Positions 32,253 through 41,735 are shown, numbered from the stretch's first letter. The stretch is 64,000 nucleotides of DNA from Leucobacter allii (GCF_022919155.1 NZ_CP095045.1:2480001-2544000); one strand, 5' to 3'. The notes: generated from the sequence alone by a model not told the origin. Translations and numbers: made by a program.

Positions 32253-35200
32253 CTAGCGCGCCCCCGCGCCGTCCGCGTCGCCGCGATCCGCACCGCCGTC
32301 GCGCTCGTCGCCCGACGAGCGTGCGCCGGAGTCCGGGGAGGAGCCGCCGTCCGCCTCCTCGGCGTCCTGCGTCGCCTCCCAGAGCAACTGCTCCCAATTG
32401 AGCTCGCCGGTCACCGGAGGCGCGGCCTGCGGCGCCGAGGCCGCCTCCGTCGGATCGGCGTCCGTATCGGGCTGCTCCGGCTCGAGCGGACCGGGAGCGG
32501 ATTCCGGCTGTTCCGGCGCGAGGAACACCGGATCGGACGGCGCGGTCTCGGGCGGGACGGACCGGCGCAGCGCGGTCTCGGGCGGCGCGGCGGGTTCGGG
32601 ATCGGGTGCTGCGACGGGATCCGCAGGCTCCGGCGACCGAGGCGCCGCCTCGGGAAGCCGGAGCTGCACCGTCGCGGCGTCGGCCGAGGCATCGGCCTCG
32701 GCCTCGGCCTCCTCAGGCGATCCCGTCGAAGCCTCCGGCACGGTCGCGGGCTCCGACGCATCCGGGGTCTCCGGATCGTCCTGGCGCTCCGAGTGGCGGA
32801 GGGATTCCGGCGCGAAGGGGGATGCGGGCCCAGCCGGACCGGCGGGAGCGTCCGGATCGGCGGATGCGTCCGGCGCAGCCGGATCGGCGGATGCGTCCGG
32901 CGCAGCCGGATCGGCGGGCGCGTCCGGCGCAGCCGGATCGGCGGGCGCGTCCTGCCCGAGCGGAGTCTCGCGCTCGATCGCGGCCTCCGACTCGATCCGC
33001 GACTCCCGTGCCTCCGGGCGCTCGACGCCTCCGGCATCGGCGAAGAGGTCGCTCAGCGGATTGTCGTCCCCGACGAAGCCGAGATCGGCGAGCGCGAGCG
33101 ACATCTCCTCGGTCGCCGGTCCCATCACGGCAGCGTCCTCCGGCACGGGTTCGGGCAGCCGCAGCGCCTGGAGCGGGATGTCCGCGTCGCTCGTGGCGGG
33201 CGCGACCGGGTCAGCCGTGCCGGCGTCTGCACCGCCGGGAGCGACCGGCTCGGAGGCGTCGGCAGCGTCCGGAGCCGCGGCATCGAGCCGATCGGCGACG
33301 TCGGCTTCCCCGTTCGGCGCGTCGACGCCTCGAGCGCGGTCCTCGGACCGCGCGACACCCGGTTCTGCCGAGACCGTGGGCGCCGGGGCCGTCGTCTCCG
33401 GGGCGGAGCGTCCGACGCGGAGGAGCTCGTCGAGGATGGCGCGCTGGGTCTCGGGATCCGCGACCGGAGCAGCGATCGGCCCGGCGCCCGGCTCCTCGGC
33501 GACGTGCAGCGGATCCTCGGTGACGTGCGGCGGTTCCTCGACGACGTGCGGCGGTTCCTCGGCGACGTGCGGCGGTTCCTCGACGAAGGTGCTGCGGCGA
33601 CGGGACACCGGATCCTCGGGGATCCAGTCCTCCGCGTCGGTGTCGGTCTGCGCCGCAGCGGTCCGCACGGCGTCGGTCAGCGCCGCGCCGGCCTGCGCGA
33701 CGTCGCTCTGCACAGCACCGGCGAGCAAGTCGTCGCCCTGCACGACGTCGCTCTGCACGGCACCGGTCCGCGCAGACCCGATCCCGGCCCCGAGCGCCGC
33801 GCCCGCCCCAGCGCTGTCACCGGCACCGGCTGCGGCTCCGGCTGCGCCGACGACCGCGGGAGCCGAGCCCGTGAAGCCCAGCGTCCCCGCCTCGACGACG
33901 TCGCCGCCGCGGCGGCGCGGCGGCCTCGGGGCCCGGGGCGACCGGGTCCGTCGCTCCCCCGAGCCGCGCTCGCGCCGCCGCTCGACGAGGTAGTACAGCG
34001 TCGGGAGCACGACGAGCGTGAGCACGGTCGACGACAGCAGTCCGCCGATCACCACCACCGCGAGCGGCTGCGAGATGAAGCCGCCCTTGCCGGTGATGCC
34101 GAGGCCCATCGGGGTGAGCGCGAGAATGGTCGCGAGCGCCGTCATGACGATCGGCCGCAGACGCTGCAGGGCGCCGTGCAGCACCGCGTCCCGCAGCGGG
34201 TCCCCGCGTCTGCGGTACTGATTGATCAGATCGACGAGCACGATCGCATTGGTCACCACGATGCCGATGAGCATGAGCACGCCGATGAGCGACGCGACGC
34301 CGAGCGGGATCCCCGTGAGGATGAGCAGCAGCAGCGCCCCCGTCGCGGCGAACGGCACCGAGATGAGCAGCAGCAGCGGCTGCAGCAGGCTGCGGAACGT
34401 CGCGACCATGACGACGTACACGATGAGGATCGCGGCGAGGAGCGCGAGGCCGAGCTGCTCGAACGCCTCGCCCTGCTGCGAGATCACGCCGCCGACGGCC
34501 GCGTCGGCTCCCCCGGGCAGCTCGAGTCCATCGAGCGCCGTGGTGATGGCCGCGCTCGCGGTGCCCAGGTCGTCCTCGGCGGGCAGCGCCGAGACGGTCA
34601 CCATGCGCACGCCGTCCTCGGTGCGCACCGTGACCGGCCCGTCCTCGACCGCGATCCCGGCGAGCTGATCGAGCCGCTGCACGCCGAGCGCGGTCTGGAT
34701 CGGCAGCGCCGCGACCGCCGTCTGGTCGGCGGCCGCGGTGCCGGTGGCGAGGTACACGGACACCGTGTCGTCGTCCATCGTGATCTGGCCGATCTGGCTC
34801 GGCTGCATCTGCTGCGCGACCTGCCCGGCGACGCCCGCCTCGGTGAGGCCCGCCCGGGCGGCGAGGCCGCGGTCCACCGCGATGCGCAGGAACGGTCGGG
34901 ACTGCCCGAGATCGCTCTCCACCTCCTGGAGCCCGTCGACGTCCCGCAGCGCCGCGAGCACCGCATCGCTCGCCTCGGCGAGGGTCGCCTGGTCCGGGGC
35001 GGTCACCTCGACCTCGATCGCGCTGCTCATCGTCACCCCGCCGCCCGACTGGCCGAGCGAGAACTCCCCGGCGTCCTCCAGTCCGTCGACGGCGCTGCGG
35101 ATCTCGTCCTGGACCGCCGCCTGATCGGCGTCCGCGTCGGTCGTGATCGCGTAGCTCAGGGACCCGTCGCCGCTGCCGCCGAAGAGGGCGCCCGCGCCGC

Positions 35201-37055
35201 CGGCGCTGCCGATCGTCACCTGCACCGTCTCGATGGCGTCGACGCCCTGCAGCGCCTCCTCGACCCGCTCGGCCTGCGCGAGCTGGGCGTCGAGACTGGT
35301 GCCGGGCTCCAGGGTCTGCACGAGCCCGACGGAGTTCTGCCCGTCGTTGCCGAGGTAGTTCGTCTTCATGAGGGGCGTTGCGGCGAGCGTCGCCCCGAAG
35401 ACGACGACCGCGATGAGGAGTGTGACCACCGGGCGCCGCAGCGTCCACTCGATGATCGGGCGGTAGCCGCGCTGCAGCGCGGTCGGCCGTTCGGCCTCCG
35501 CCGGCGCGTTCGAGCGCTGCCGCACTCGGCCGCCGCGGTCCCCGCGCAGGAACCAGTACGCCAGCACGGGCACGATGGTGAGCGCGACGAGGAGCGAGGC
35601 GGCGAGAGCGATGGTGACGGTGAACGCGAAGGGGCGGAAGAGCTCGCCCACCATCCCCGAGACGAAGGCCATGGGGAGGAACACCGCGACCGTCGTGATG
35701 GTCGACGCAGTGATCGCACCGGCGACCTCGCGCACGGCCTCGATGATCGACGCCGTCCGGTCCCCGCCGTCCGCGAGATGCCGCTTGATGTTCTCGATGA
35801 CGACGATGGAGTCGTCGACGACGCGCCCGATCGAGATGGTGAGCGCGCCGAGCGTGAGCATGTTCAGCGTGTAGTCCGCGAAGTTCAGCCCGATGAAGGT
35901 GAGCAGCACGGATGTCGGGATCGAGATCGCGGTGACGAGGGTCGCCCGCACCGAGAGCAGGAAGACGAGGATGACGAGCACGGCGAATACGAGCCCGAGC
36001 AGCCCCTCGGTCGTGAGGGTGTGGATCGACTGCTCGATGTACGGCGCCTGGTCGAAGATGATCGTGAGCTGCGCGCCGCCGAGCTGGTCGGCGAGTCCGT
36101 CGAGCGCCTCCTGCACGGCGTGCGACACCTCGACCGTGTTCGCCTCGGAGGTCTTCGTGACGCCGATCGTGAGCGCGGCCTCGCCGTTCACCCGCGAGAT
36201 GCTCTCCTGGGGGCCGGGTCCGAGCACCACCGTGGCCACCTCGCCGATCGTGCGGGGCGTGCCCGCGGCCGGGTCGTCTTCCTGCGGCGGAGCGGCGAGC
36301 TGCGCCGGGACGGCCGGGAGGGGGATCGCGGCGATCTCCTCGGCGCTGTGCAGTTCCGAGCCCGCCTGCACCGCGAGCGTACGGTCGCCGTCGGCGACCG
36401 TGCCCGCGGCGATGAGCACGCCGCTCTGCTGGAGCGCTTCGGTCACCGATTGCGGGCTGAGCCCGTTCGCGGCGAGCAGGCCGGCGTCCGGGGTGATCGT
36501 GATCCGATCCAGCTGGGCGCCCGTGAGGCTCGCCTCGCGCACCCCGTCGAGGTCGGAGAGCTCGGGGATCGCGACGCGATCGAGCAGCTGGGCCGTGCTC
36601 TCCGGGGTCTCCCCGTCGGCCGGGGTGACGGCGATCTGGATCACGGGGAAGTCGTCGATGCTGCCGGAGACGACCTGGGGCTCCGCGGAGGCGGGCAGCG
36701 CCTGCGATATGCGGCTGATCGCCCGCTCGACCTTCTGCTCCGTCGCGGCGATGTCCACGCCGTAGGTGAACTCCGCGAGCACCGTGGAGACGCCCGTGCC
36801 CGACGTGGCCGTCGACGACTCGAGGTGCGGGACGCCGCGCAGCGCGGTCTCGATGGGCGTCGAGACGTCGTTGTTCACGACCTCGGGCGAGGCCCCCGGA
36901 TAGCTCGTCACGACCGCGATGGTGGGGAACTGCACCGAGGGCATCAGCTCCTGCTTCAGCGATCCCACCCCGAGCAGGCCGAACACGGCCGCGACGATCG
37001 TGACCAGCGCGATGAGCGCGCGGTTCTTCAGGCTGAGCGCCGTGAGCTGGTGCAT
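32253..37055 (-). CDS. RND efflux pump permease with a very long disordered C-terminal tail
   Basis: 1600-residue protein. Residues 1 to about 1023 form a complete HAE-type RND transporter: helix 1 after LTALSLKNRALIALVTIV, large porter loops, the proton-relay helix GRVVDDSIVVIENIK near residue 413, and a second half ending in LVVLPTLYYLVERRRER. It expels hydrophobic or amphiphilic compounds with protons; Gram-positive SwrC-like pumps act without an outer-membrane partner. About 575 acidic, Ala/Pro-rich residues follow, with tandem repeats (9-residue units near 32849-32952, 7-residue EEPPH units near 33492-33587, duplicated AGAVQSDV near 33699-33768). RND proteins usually end near residue 1050. 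GC-rich base use continues through the tail without a stop or frameshift. Confidence 0.9.
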   Translation of the reverse strand: MHQLTALSLKNRALIALVTIVAAVFGLLGVGSLKQELMPSVQFPTIAVVTSYPGASPEVVNNDVSTPIETALRGVPHLESSTATSGTGVSTVLAEFTYGVDIAATEQKVERAISRISQALPASAEPQVVSGSIDDFPVIQIAVTPADGETPESTAQLLDRVAIPELSDLDGVREASLTGAQLDRITITPDAGLLAANGLSPQSVTEALQQSGVLIAAGTVADGDRTLAVQAGSELHSAEEIAAIPLPAVPAQLAAPPQEDDPAAGTPRTIGEVATVVLGPGPQESISRVNGEAALTIGVTKTSEANTVEVSHAVQEALDGLADQLGGAQLTIIFDQAPYIEQSIHTLTTEGLLGLVFAVLVILVFLLSVRATLVTAISIPTSVLLTFIGLNFADYTLNMLTLGALTISIGRVVDDSIVVIENIKRHLADGGDRTASIIEAVREVAGAITASTITTVAVFLPMAFVSGMVGELFRPFAFTVTIALAASLLVALTIVPVLAYWFLRGDRGGRVRQRSNAPAEAERPTALQRGYRPIIEWTLRRPVVTLLIAVVVFGATLAATPLMKTNYLGNDGQNSVGLVQTLEPGTSLDAQLAQAERVEEALQGVDAIETVQVTIGSAGGAGALFGGSGDGSLSYAITTDADADQAAVQDEIRSAVDGLEDAGEFSLGQSGGGVTMSSAIEVEVTAPDQATLAEASDAVLAALRDVDGLQEVESDLGQSRPFLRIAVDRGLAARAGLTEAGVAGQVAQQMQPSQIGQITMDDDTVSVYLATGTAAADQTAVAALPIQTALGVQRLDQLAGIAVEDGPVTVRTEDGVRMVTVSALPAEDDLGTASAAITTALDGLELPGGADAAVGGVISQQGEAFEQLGLALLAAILIVYVVMVATFRSLLQPLLLLISVPFAATGALLLLILTGIPLGVASLIGVLMLIGIVVTNAIVLVDLINQYRRRGDPLRDAVLHGALQRLRPIVMTALATILALTPMGLGITGKGGFISQPLAVVVIGGLLSSTVLTLVVLPTLYYLVERRRERGSGERRTRSPRAPRPPRRRGGDVVEAGTLGFTGSAPAVVGAAGAAAGAGDSAGAGAALGAGIGSARTGAVQSDVVQGDDLLAGAVQSDVAQAGAALTDAVRTAAAQTDTDAEDWIPEDPVSRRRSTFVEEPPHVAEEPPHVVEEPPHVTEDPLHVAEEPGAGPIAAPVADPETQRAILDELLRVGRSAPETTAPAPTVSAEPGVARSEDRARGVDAPNGEADVADRLDAAAPDAADASEPVAPGGADAGTADPVAPATSDADIPLQALRLPEPVPEDAAVMGPATEEMSLALADLGFVGDDNPLSDLFADAGGVERPEARESRIESEAAIERETPLGQDAPADPAAPDAPADPAAPDASADPAAPDASADPDAPAGPAGPASPFAPESLRHSERQDDPETPDASEPATVPEASTGSPEEAEAEADASADAATVQLRLPEAAPRSPEPADPVAAPDPEPAAPPETALRRSVPPETAPSDPVFLAPEQPESAPGPLEPEQPDTDADPTEAASAPQAAPPVTGELNWEQLLWEATQDAEEADGGSSPDSGARSSGDERDGGADRGDADGAGAR
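32849..32952 (-). repeat. 27-nt tandem repeat inside the RND tail
   Basis: About four copies encoding 9-residue units of the form APADPAAPD / ASADPAAPD, near residues 1368-1402 of the pump. Copies are almost identical at DNA level, which points to recent expansion. Confidence 0.8.
33492..33587 (-). repeat. 21-nt tandem repeat inside the RND tail
   Basis: Nearly five copies encoding 7-residue units (VEEPPHV, AEEPPHV, VEEPPHV, TEDPLHV, AEEP) near residues 1157-1188 of the pump. Confidence 0.8.
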
Positions 37056-37155
37056 GGGGTCGATTATCCCATGCGGTCCGCCCCGGTCGGGAAGCGCCGG
37101 GGCGATCCTGCGACGTGCGCCGGGCACCGGCCGCTGCACGGCATGCGGATGGGGG

Positions 37156-37161
37156 CATAAT
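37156..37161 (+). promoter_or_regulatory. -10 hexamer for the DUF445 gene
   Basis: CATAAT, 7 nt before the ATG at 37169. An alternative ATG at 37160 would lie inside the hexamer, so 37169 is preferred. Confidence 0.5.
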
Positions 37162-37168
37162 GACTGGC

Positions 37169-38464
37169 ATGCCGCTCCCCCGCTCCCGACGCACCCTCGG
37201 CGCCGTCACGCCGGCCGACTTCGCCCGGCTCTCGGAGCTGCGACGGATGCAGGGCATCGCGATCGCCCTCCTCGTCTTCATGGCGATCGTCTTCGTCGTG
37301 TCCTTCGCGCTGCAGGAGCGCTTCCCCTGGCTCGGCTACGTGCGCGCCGCCAGCGAGGGCGGCATGGTCGGCGCCCTCGCCGACTGGTTCGCGGTGACCG
37401 CGCTCTTCCGCCACCCCCTCGGCATCCGCATCCCGCACACGAACCTGATCTCCGCGAAGAAGGACGACATCGGCGCCGGGCTCGGCTCCTTCGTCGAGGA
37501 GAACTTCCTCGCGGACGAGGTGGTGCACGCGAAGCTCTCGGAGATCAGCGGGGCCCGCGCCGCCGGCGAGTGGTTGTCGCAGCCGGCCAACGCGCAGCGC
37601 GCCGGCAGCATGGTCGCGAGCGCCGGGCTCGGCGCCCTCACGGTGCTCGACGACGACGACGTGCGCGAGTTCATCGAGGTGCTCGTCCGACGGCACGTCG
37701 TCGATCCCGAGTGGGGGCCCCTCCTCGGCACGGCCGTCGAATCGTTCGTGGCGGGCGGGCATCACGCGGCGCTCGTGGACATCGCCGCGGACCGGCTCGA
37801 GGAGTGGCTCGTCGCCCACCCCGCGGCCTTCGACCGCGTCGTCTCCTCCCGGCTCCCCTCCTGGGTGCCGAGCGTGGTCGACCGCTTCGTCGACAACCGC
37901 CTGCACGCCGAGGCCGTGCGCTTCGCGCAGCGCGTCTCCGCCGAGCCCGACCACCCCTTCCGCATCGCCGTCGCGAAGTTCCTCTCCGATCTCGCCCGCG
38001 ATCTGCGGGAGCAGGAGCGGCTGCAGACGCAGCTCGAGGCGTTCAAGCACGAGGTCTTCGACAGCCCGCGGATCCGCTCGCTGGCGGCGAGCACCTGGGA
38101 GGCGGCGCGCACCGCGCTCGTCGAGATGCTGGAGGATCCCGGGAGCGAGCTGCGGACCCGCATCGACGGGGCCGCCCAGGATTTCGGGCGCAAGCTCCTC
38201 GACGATCCGACGCTGCAGTACAAGATCGACGTCTGGGTGATGGAGGTCGTGGAGCACCTCGTGCGGAACTACCGGCACGACCTCGCGAACATCATCACGG
38301 AGACGGTGCAGCGCTGGGACGCGCGGGAGGCCGCGGAGAAGATCGAGCTGCAGGTCGGCAAGGACCTGCAGTTCATCAGGATCAACGGCACCGTCGTCGG
38401 CTCTCTCGCGGGCCTCGCCATCTACGCCGTCGCCACGCTCGTCATCGCCCCCCTGGCGCACTGA
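37169..38464 (+). CDS. DUF445 family membrane protein
   Basis: 431-residue protein of the DUF445 (YheB-like) family. An N-terminal helix (IAIALLVFMAIVFVVSFALQ, residues about 31-50) is followed by the conserved ASEGGMVGALADWFAVTALF, RHPLGIRIPHTNLI and GLGSFVEENFL. A long helical region comes next, and a C-terminal helix (VGSLAGLAIYAVATLVIAPL) closes the protein, anchoring both ends in the membrane. The biochemical role is not established. It is divergent from the RND pump gene. Confidence 0.9.
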   Translation: MPLPRSRRTLGAVTPADFARLSELRRMQGIAIALLVFMAIVFVVSFALQERFPWLGYVRAASEGGMVGALADWFAVTALFRHPLGIRIPHTNLISAKKDDIGAGLGSFVEENFLADEVVHAKLSEISGARAAGEWLSQPANAQRAGSMVASAGLGALTVLDDDDVREFIEVLVRRHVVDPEWGPLLGTAVESFVAGGHHAALVDIAADRLEEWLVAHPAAFDRVVSSRLPSWVPSVVDRFVDNRLHAEAVRFAQRVSAEPDHPFRIAVAKFLSDLARDLREQERLQTQLEAFKHEVFDSPRIRSLAASTWEAARTALVEMLEDPGSELRTRIDGAAQDFGRKLLDDPTLQYKIDVWVMEVVEHLVRNYRHDLANIITETVQRWDAREAAEKIELQVGKDLQFIRINGTVVGSLAGLAIYAVATLVIAPLAH

Positions 38465-38482
38465 ACCGGGCGATGCCGGGCC

Positions 38483-38504
38483 GACCGCCCCGGACCGGGC
38501 GGTC
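38483..38504. terminator. Hairpin between convergent DUF445 and secreted-protein genes
   Basis: GACCGCCC (38483-38490) pairs with GGGCGGTC (38497-38504), six-base loop. It can serve both strands. The remaining gap bases show nothing else. Confidence 0.55.
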
Positions 38505-38577
38505 CCGCCGGGCCGGGCGACACGGAGCCGGGAGGGCCGGGGCCGGGATCGCGGTCGCCCGCGACGGCGCCGCGCCG

Positions 38578-39213
38578 CTACTCGGCGAAGGCCACCGGCA
38601 GCAGCATGTCCTGCACCCGATCGGCGCCGGCCGTGTGGTCGGCGCGCGTCGCGATGGCGCAGCGCGTCTCGCGGCAGTCGAGCCCCTCGCCGCTCGCCGG
38701 GGGCACCGCGAAGCGCACGGTGAAGCTCCCCCGCTCCGCGTCGTCGTAGCGGTCGGTCGCGAAGGCGCGCCAGGCCCAGTCTTCGGTGACCCACGCGCTC
38801 GTGAGCGCCTCGCCGTCCGCCTCACCCGATTCGGCGCCCTCGGGGATGCCCCCGAGGCACGGGCTCGGCTTCTCCCCGGGGCTCTCGGGGATCGCGCAGA
38901 CGGCGACGTATATGCCGATCGAGGCATCGAAGCCGCTGCCGCGCACCTCGACGGCCTGGCCGGGGACGAGCGCGGCCACGTCGAGCTCCCCGCCGTCGAT
39001 CGCGGCCACCTCGAGCTCGCGGGTCCGCCCGTCGGCGCCGGTCGCCTCCGCGTGCGAAGCGGTGCCCTGCGGGATCTCCTGGCCGGACCCGCCGGCGCTC
39101 TGATGCGTGAGGATCGGGAGGGCGACGACGAGCGCGCCGACGAGCGCGATCACGGCGATCGCGAGGACGGCGATGAGCACGATCCGGAGCGGACGAACAC
39201 GTCGTGAAGCCAT
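38578..39213 (-). CDS. Membrane-anchored extracellular Ig-like protein, neocarzinostatin-type fold
   Basis: 211-residue protein with a basic N-terminus and one helix at about residues 10-34 (IVLIAVLAIAVIALVGALVV). The extracellular part has GQAVEVRGSGFDASIGIYVA with CAIPESPGEKPSPC, then SFTVRFAVPPASGEGLDCRE and TRCAIATRADHTAGADRVQD near the end. The paired cysteines and the xxVRGSGFD opening resemble the neocarzinostatin-like Ig fold common in actinobacterial cell-surface proteins. Role unknown; a surface scaffold or binding protein is inferred. Confidence 0.7.
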   Translation of the reverse strand: MASRRVRPLRIVLIAVLAIAVIALVGALVVALPILTHQSAGGSGQEIPQGTASHAEATGADGRTRELEVAAIDGGELDVAALVPGQAVEVRGSGFDASIGIYVAVCAIPESPGEKPSPCLGGIPEGAESGEADGEALTSAWVTEDWAWRAFATDRYDDAERGSFTVRFAVPPASGEGLDCRETRCAIATRADHTAGADRVQDMLLPVAFAE

Positions 39214-39258
39214 GCCTTCATCGTAATGGCCGGGCCGCGTCCGTCGGGCCGATCATGC

Positions 39259-39264
39259 TAGAAT
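39259..39264 (+). promoter_or_regulatory. -10 for the DUF3073 gene
   Basis: TAGAAT, giving a leader of roughly 75 nt before the ATG at 39345, which has AAGGGGG in front. Confidence 0.5.
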
Positions 39265-39344
39265 CTGCTCCATACGTCTATTTGAATTGGTACCTGCTTC
39301 GCGGCGTTGATCCCGCGGGGCCCGAATGTGTAAGGGGGTCACGC

Positions 39345-39530
39345 ATGGGGCGCGGCCGTCAGAAGGCAAAGCACACCAAGGTCGCCAGGGAGCTGAAGTA
39401 CTTCAGCCCCGACACGAACTATTCGGCGCTTGAACGGGAGCTCTCCGCGGAGTCCGACCGGCGGAGCGGGGAGGACCCGTGGGCGGAGTACGCCGACAAG
39501 TACAACACGGACGACGAGGACGAGGACTGA
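39345..39530 (+). CDS. DUF3073 family small protein
   Basis: 61-residue protein found widely in actinobacteria. It opens with MGRGRQKAKHTKVARELKYF, has SPDTNYSALERELS, and ends in an acidic tail (NTDDEDED). The basic start and acidic end suggest nucleic-acid contact, but no function is established. The start is set by AAGGGGG 10 nt upstream. It is monocistronic. Confidence 0.9.
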   Translation: MGRGRQKAKHTKVARELKYFSPDTNYSALERELSAESDRRSGEDPWAEYADKYNTDDEDED

Positions 39531-39589
39531 CCCCTCCCGGTTCTCCGTGACGGCGGCGTACCGGCAGCCGCGCTTCCGATGCGGCGCGA

Positions 39590-39627
39590 CGGCGAAGAGC
39601 CCCTCCCGTGGAGGGATCCCTTCGCCG
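39590..39627. terminator. Hairpin between DUF3073 and gpmA (convergent)
   Basis: CGGCGAAG (39590-39597) pairs with CTTCGCCG (39620-39627); an inner CCTCC/GGAGG pairing extends it. It can terminate both convergent genes. Confidence 0.6.
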
Positions 39628-39647
39628 CGCTCGGCGGTCCCGCGCGC

Positions 39648-40388
39648 TCAGCGACCCTGCGCGGCGACCGCCGCGGCCCCGGCCGCAGCGGCCTCCGGAT
39701 CGAGATAGCGGCCCGGGCCGCTCGGCGTCCCCCGGTCGTCGACCTCGTACACGAGCGGCATGCCGGTCGGGATGTTCAGGCCCGCGATGTCGGCGTCCGA
39801 GATCCCCTCGAGGTGCTTGACGAGCGCCCGCAGCGAGTTGCCGTGCGCGGTCACGAGAACGGTGCTGCCGCCCGTGAGATCGGGGAGGATCTCCTGCTCC
39901 CAGTAGGGCACGAGGCGCTCGACGACGTCCTTGAGGCATTCGGTGCGGGGGCGTTCGCCGTCGATTCCCGCGTAGCGGGGATCCGCCGCCTGCGACCACT
40001 CGCTCGCGTCGTCGAGCGCGGGCGGCGGGGTGTCGAAGGACCGCCGCCACTCCATGAACTGGGCTTCGCCGTACTGCTGCAGCGTCTCGGCCTTGTCGAG
40101 GCCCTGGAGCGCGCCGTAATGCCGCTCGTTCAGCCGCCACGAGCGGCGCACCGGGATCCACAGCCGATCCGCGCTGTCGAGCGCGAGGTGCGCCGTCTGG
40201 ATCGCCCGGCTGAGCACCGAGGTGTGCAGCACATCCGGCAGCACCCCGGACTCGGCCAGCAGCGCGCCGGCCCGGGCGGCTTCGCTCCGCCCCCGCTCGG
40301 TGAGTCGCACGTCGACCCATCCGGTGAAGAGGTTCTTCTCGTTCCACTCGCTCTGTCCGTGACGGAGCAGGATCAGCATATTCGTCAT
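39648..40388 (-). CDS. gpmA: 2,3-bisphosphoglycerate-dependent phosphoglycerate mutase
   Basis: 246-residue glycolytic enzyme interconverting 3- and 2-phosphoglycerate. The phospho-histidine is H10 in [10 protein letters not shown]. Further motifs are [43 protein letters not shown] and the second catalytic His near residue 182 in [11 protein letters not shown], followed by [20 protein letters not shown]. The last 20 residues are an Ala-rich tail. ATG at 40388 follows TAGACT by 7 nt with GGGAGCC between. Confidence 0.95.
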   Translation of the reverse strand: MTNMLILLRHGQSEWNEKNLFTGWVDVRLTERGRSEAARAGALLAESGVLPDVLHTSVLSRAIQTAHLALDSADRLWIPVRRSWRLNERHYGALQGLDKAETLQQYGEAQFMEWRRSFDTPPPALDDASEWSQAADPRYAGIDGERPRTECLKDVVERLVPYWEQEILPDLTGGSTVLVTAHGNSLRALVKHLEGISDADIAGLNIPTGMPLVYEVDDRGTPSGPGRYLDPEAAAAGAAAVAAQGR

Positions 40389-40395
40389 GGCTCCC

Positions 40396-40401
40396 AGTCT
40401 A
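40396..40401 (-). promoter_or_regulatory. -10 hexamer for gpmA
   Basis: TAGACT on the minus strand, 7 nt before the gpmA ATG; GGGAG in the spacer could also bind a ribosome. Confidence 0.5.
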
Positions 40402-40431
40402 GGGGCGCGGGATCGCCCCGCACGGCGGGCG

Positions 40432-41574
40432 CTACAGCCGGCCCAGCCGCGGGATCTCCCGCGTGCGGCCGGCATCCGCCGGCACGATGACCTCCTGCGC
40501 CGCCGCATGCGTCTCGTGCACGGGCGCCTGCGGGTCGGCGGCATCGGCGCCGCCGCGCACCTCGAGCGCCGCGTCCTCGGCGACGGACCGCTTGACGAGT
40601 GCGAGCGCGATCGCGCCCCACTCGTGATGCAGCGCGGCGCGGGTCACCCGGCCGACGGGTCTGGCCGCGGGGTCCGCGGCGGCACCGGCGGGGAAGACGA
40701 GGGCGCCGGGCACCGGCAGTTCGCCCGAGACCCCGTCGAGGTGCAGCAGCACGAGCCGCCGGGGCGGATGGCCGAGGTTGTGGACCTTCGCGATCGTCTC
40801 CTGGCCGCGGTAGCACCCCTTGGTGAGGTGCACGGCGGTCCGCAGCCAGTCGAGCTCGTGCGGGATGGCCCGCTCGTCGACGTCGGCGTGCTGGGATGGT
40901 CGCCAGGCGCGCACCTCGAGGGCGTCGAGCGCCAGGAGCCCGGCCGGCCGCAGCCCGCCCTGCTGCGCGAACGAGGCGATGCCGGCCAGCGCGTCGCGGG
41001 GGAAGACGAACTGGCTCGCCGTCCACTCGGCCCCCGCGTGGAGCTCGCCCTTGGCGTACTGCACGCCCCCTCGGGATACCGCGGCCCACGGGTCGCGCCA
41101 CTCTGCCGCCGGGCCGGCCGCGCGCAGCGCTTCGGAGGCCGGGCCGGCGAAGGCGAGCACCGCCGCGTACTCGTCCGAGACGTCGCGCACCTCGACGCGC
41201 AGCGCGAAGCGCATGCGGGTGAGGAAGGCGGTGAGCGGTTCCGCCGAGCCCTCGTCGACGAGGAGCCAGGTGCAGGCGCCGTCGTCGACGAGCCGGATCG
41301 CGCGCTCGATGCGCCCGTTGGGGTCGAGCAGCAGGGTCTCGGTGCTCTCGCCCGGCGCGAGGCCGATGAGCTGCTGGCTCGTCATCGAGTGCAGCCAGCT
41401 CAGGCGATCGTCGCCGGTGACCGCGACGATCCCGCGGTGCGAGAGATCGACGATCGCTCGCCCCTCGGCGAGAGCGCGCTGCTCGGGCAGCGGCTCGCCG
41501 TAGTGCGCCGCGACCCCCTGCGCGCCCCCGTCGTCGGGGGCCACCGCCCCCGGAAGGTCGAGGAAGGGGTTCAG
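40432..41574 (-). CDS. ygfZ: YgfZ/GcvT-like folate-binding protein
   Basis: About 380 residues. YgfZ proteins bind folate and assist repair or assembly of iron-sulfur enzymes. The protein reads [14 protein letters not shown], then [36 protein letters not shown] and the hallmark Cys motif [20 protein letters not shown] near residue 245. The likely start is a CTG at 41574, overlapping the stop of the small upstream gene as CTGA, because the LPGAV segment is normally part of this family. If CTG is not used, GTG at 41544 would drop ten residues. Co-transcription with the 36-residue membrane protein is implied. Confidence 0.85.
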   Translation of the reverse strand: MNPFLDLPGAVAPDDGGAQGVAAHYGEPLPEQRALAEGRAIVDLSHRGIVAVTGDDRLSWLHSMTSQQLIGLAPGESTETLLLDPNGRIERAIRLVDDGACTWLLVDEGSAEPLTAFLTRMRFALRVEVRDVSDEYAAVLAFAGPASEALRAAGPAAEWRDPWAAVSRGGVQYAKGELHAGAEWTASQFVFPRDALAGIASFAQQGGLRPAGLLALDALEVRAWRPSQHADVDERAIPHELDWLRTAVHLTKGCYRGQETIAKVHNLGHPPRRLVLLHLDGVSGELPVPGALVFPAGAAADPAARPVGRVTRAALHHEWGAIALALVKRSVAEDAALEVRGGADAADPQAPVHETHAAAQEVIVPADAGRTREIPRLGRL

Positions 41575-41681
41575 CGCTGGCCCTTGAAGAGCTTGTAGAT
41601 CACGGTGCCGGAGACCCAGGCGATCGCGAGCGAGGCGAGTCCGAGCAGACCGAGGAAGAAGAGTTCGAGTGCGAGGAGCAT
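41571..41681 (-). CDS. Small membrane protein, 36 residues
   Basis: An open frame of 37 codons. After MLLALELFF it is a single hydrophobic helix and ends [10 protein letters not shown] with a basic tail, so a membrane peptide with its C-terminus in the cytoplasm is likely. ATG at 41681 lies 6 nt after TAGACT. The stop codon overlaps the CTG start of ygfZ, an arrangement that would couple the two. The clean codon use and promoter support a real gene. Function unknown. Confidence 0.72.
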   Translation of the reverse strand: MLLALELFFLGLLGLASLAIAWVSGTVIYKLFKGQR

Positions 41682-41687
41682 GGGGCC

Positions 41688-41693
41688 AGTCTA
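41688..41693 (-). promoter_or_regulatory. -10 hexamer for the small-protein/ygfZ transcript
   Basis: TAGACT on the minus strand, 6 nt before the ATG at 41681, no Shine-Dalgarno site. Confidence 0.55.
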
Positions 41694-41735
41694 CCAAGAC
41701 GCGCGGGCGCCGCACGCGCCCCGCGGCCGCCGGGC

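Noticed and set aside
32438..33590. Possibility that the RND tail is a separate secreted repeat protein.
   Set aside because: No start codon with a ribosome-binding site or signal peptide lies at the junction, and the frame continues directly from the last transmembrane helix.
30594..37160. A continuous 2188-codon open frame on the plus strand.
   Set aside because: It is antisense to the helicase and the RND pump, has Arg/Asp/Gly-biased composition without any domain, and exists because stop codons are rare at this GC content.
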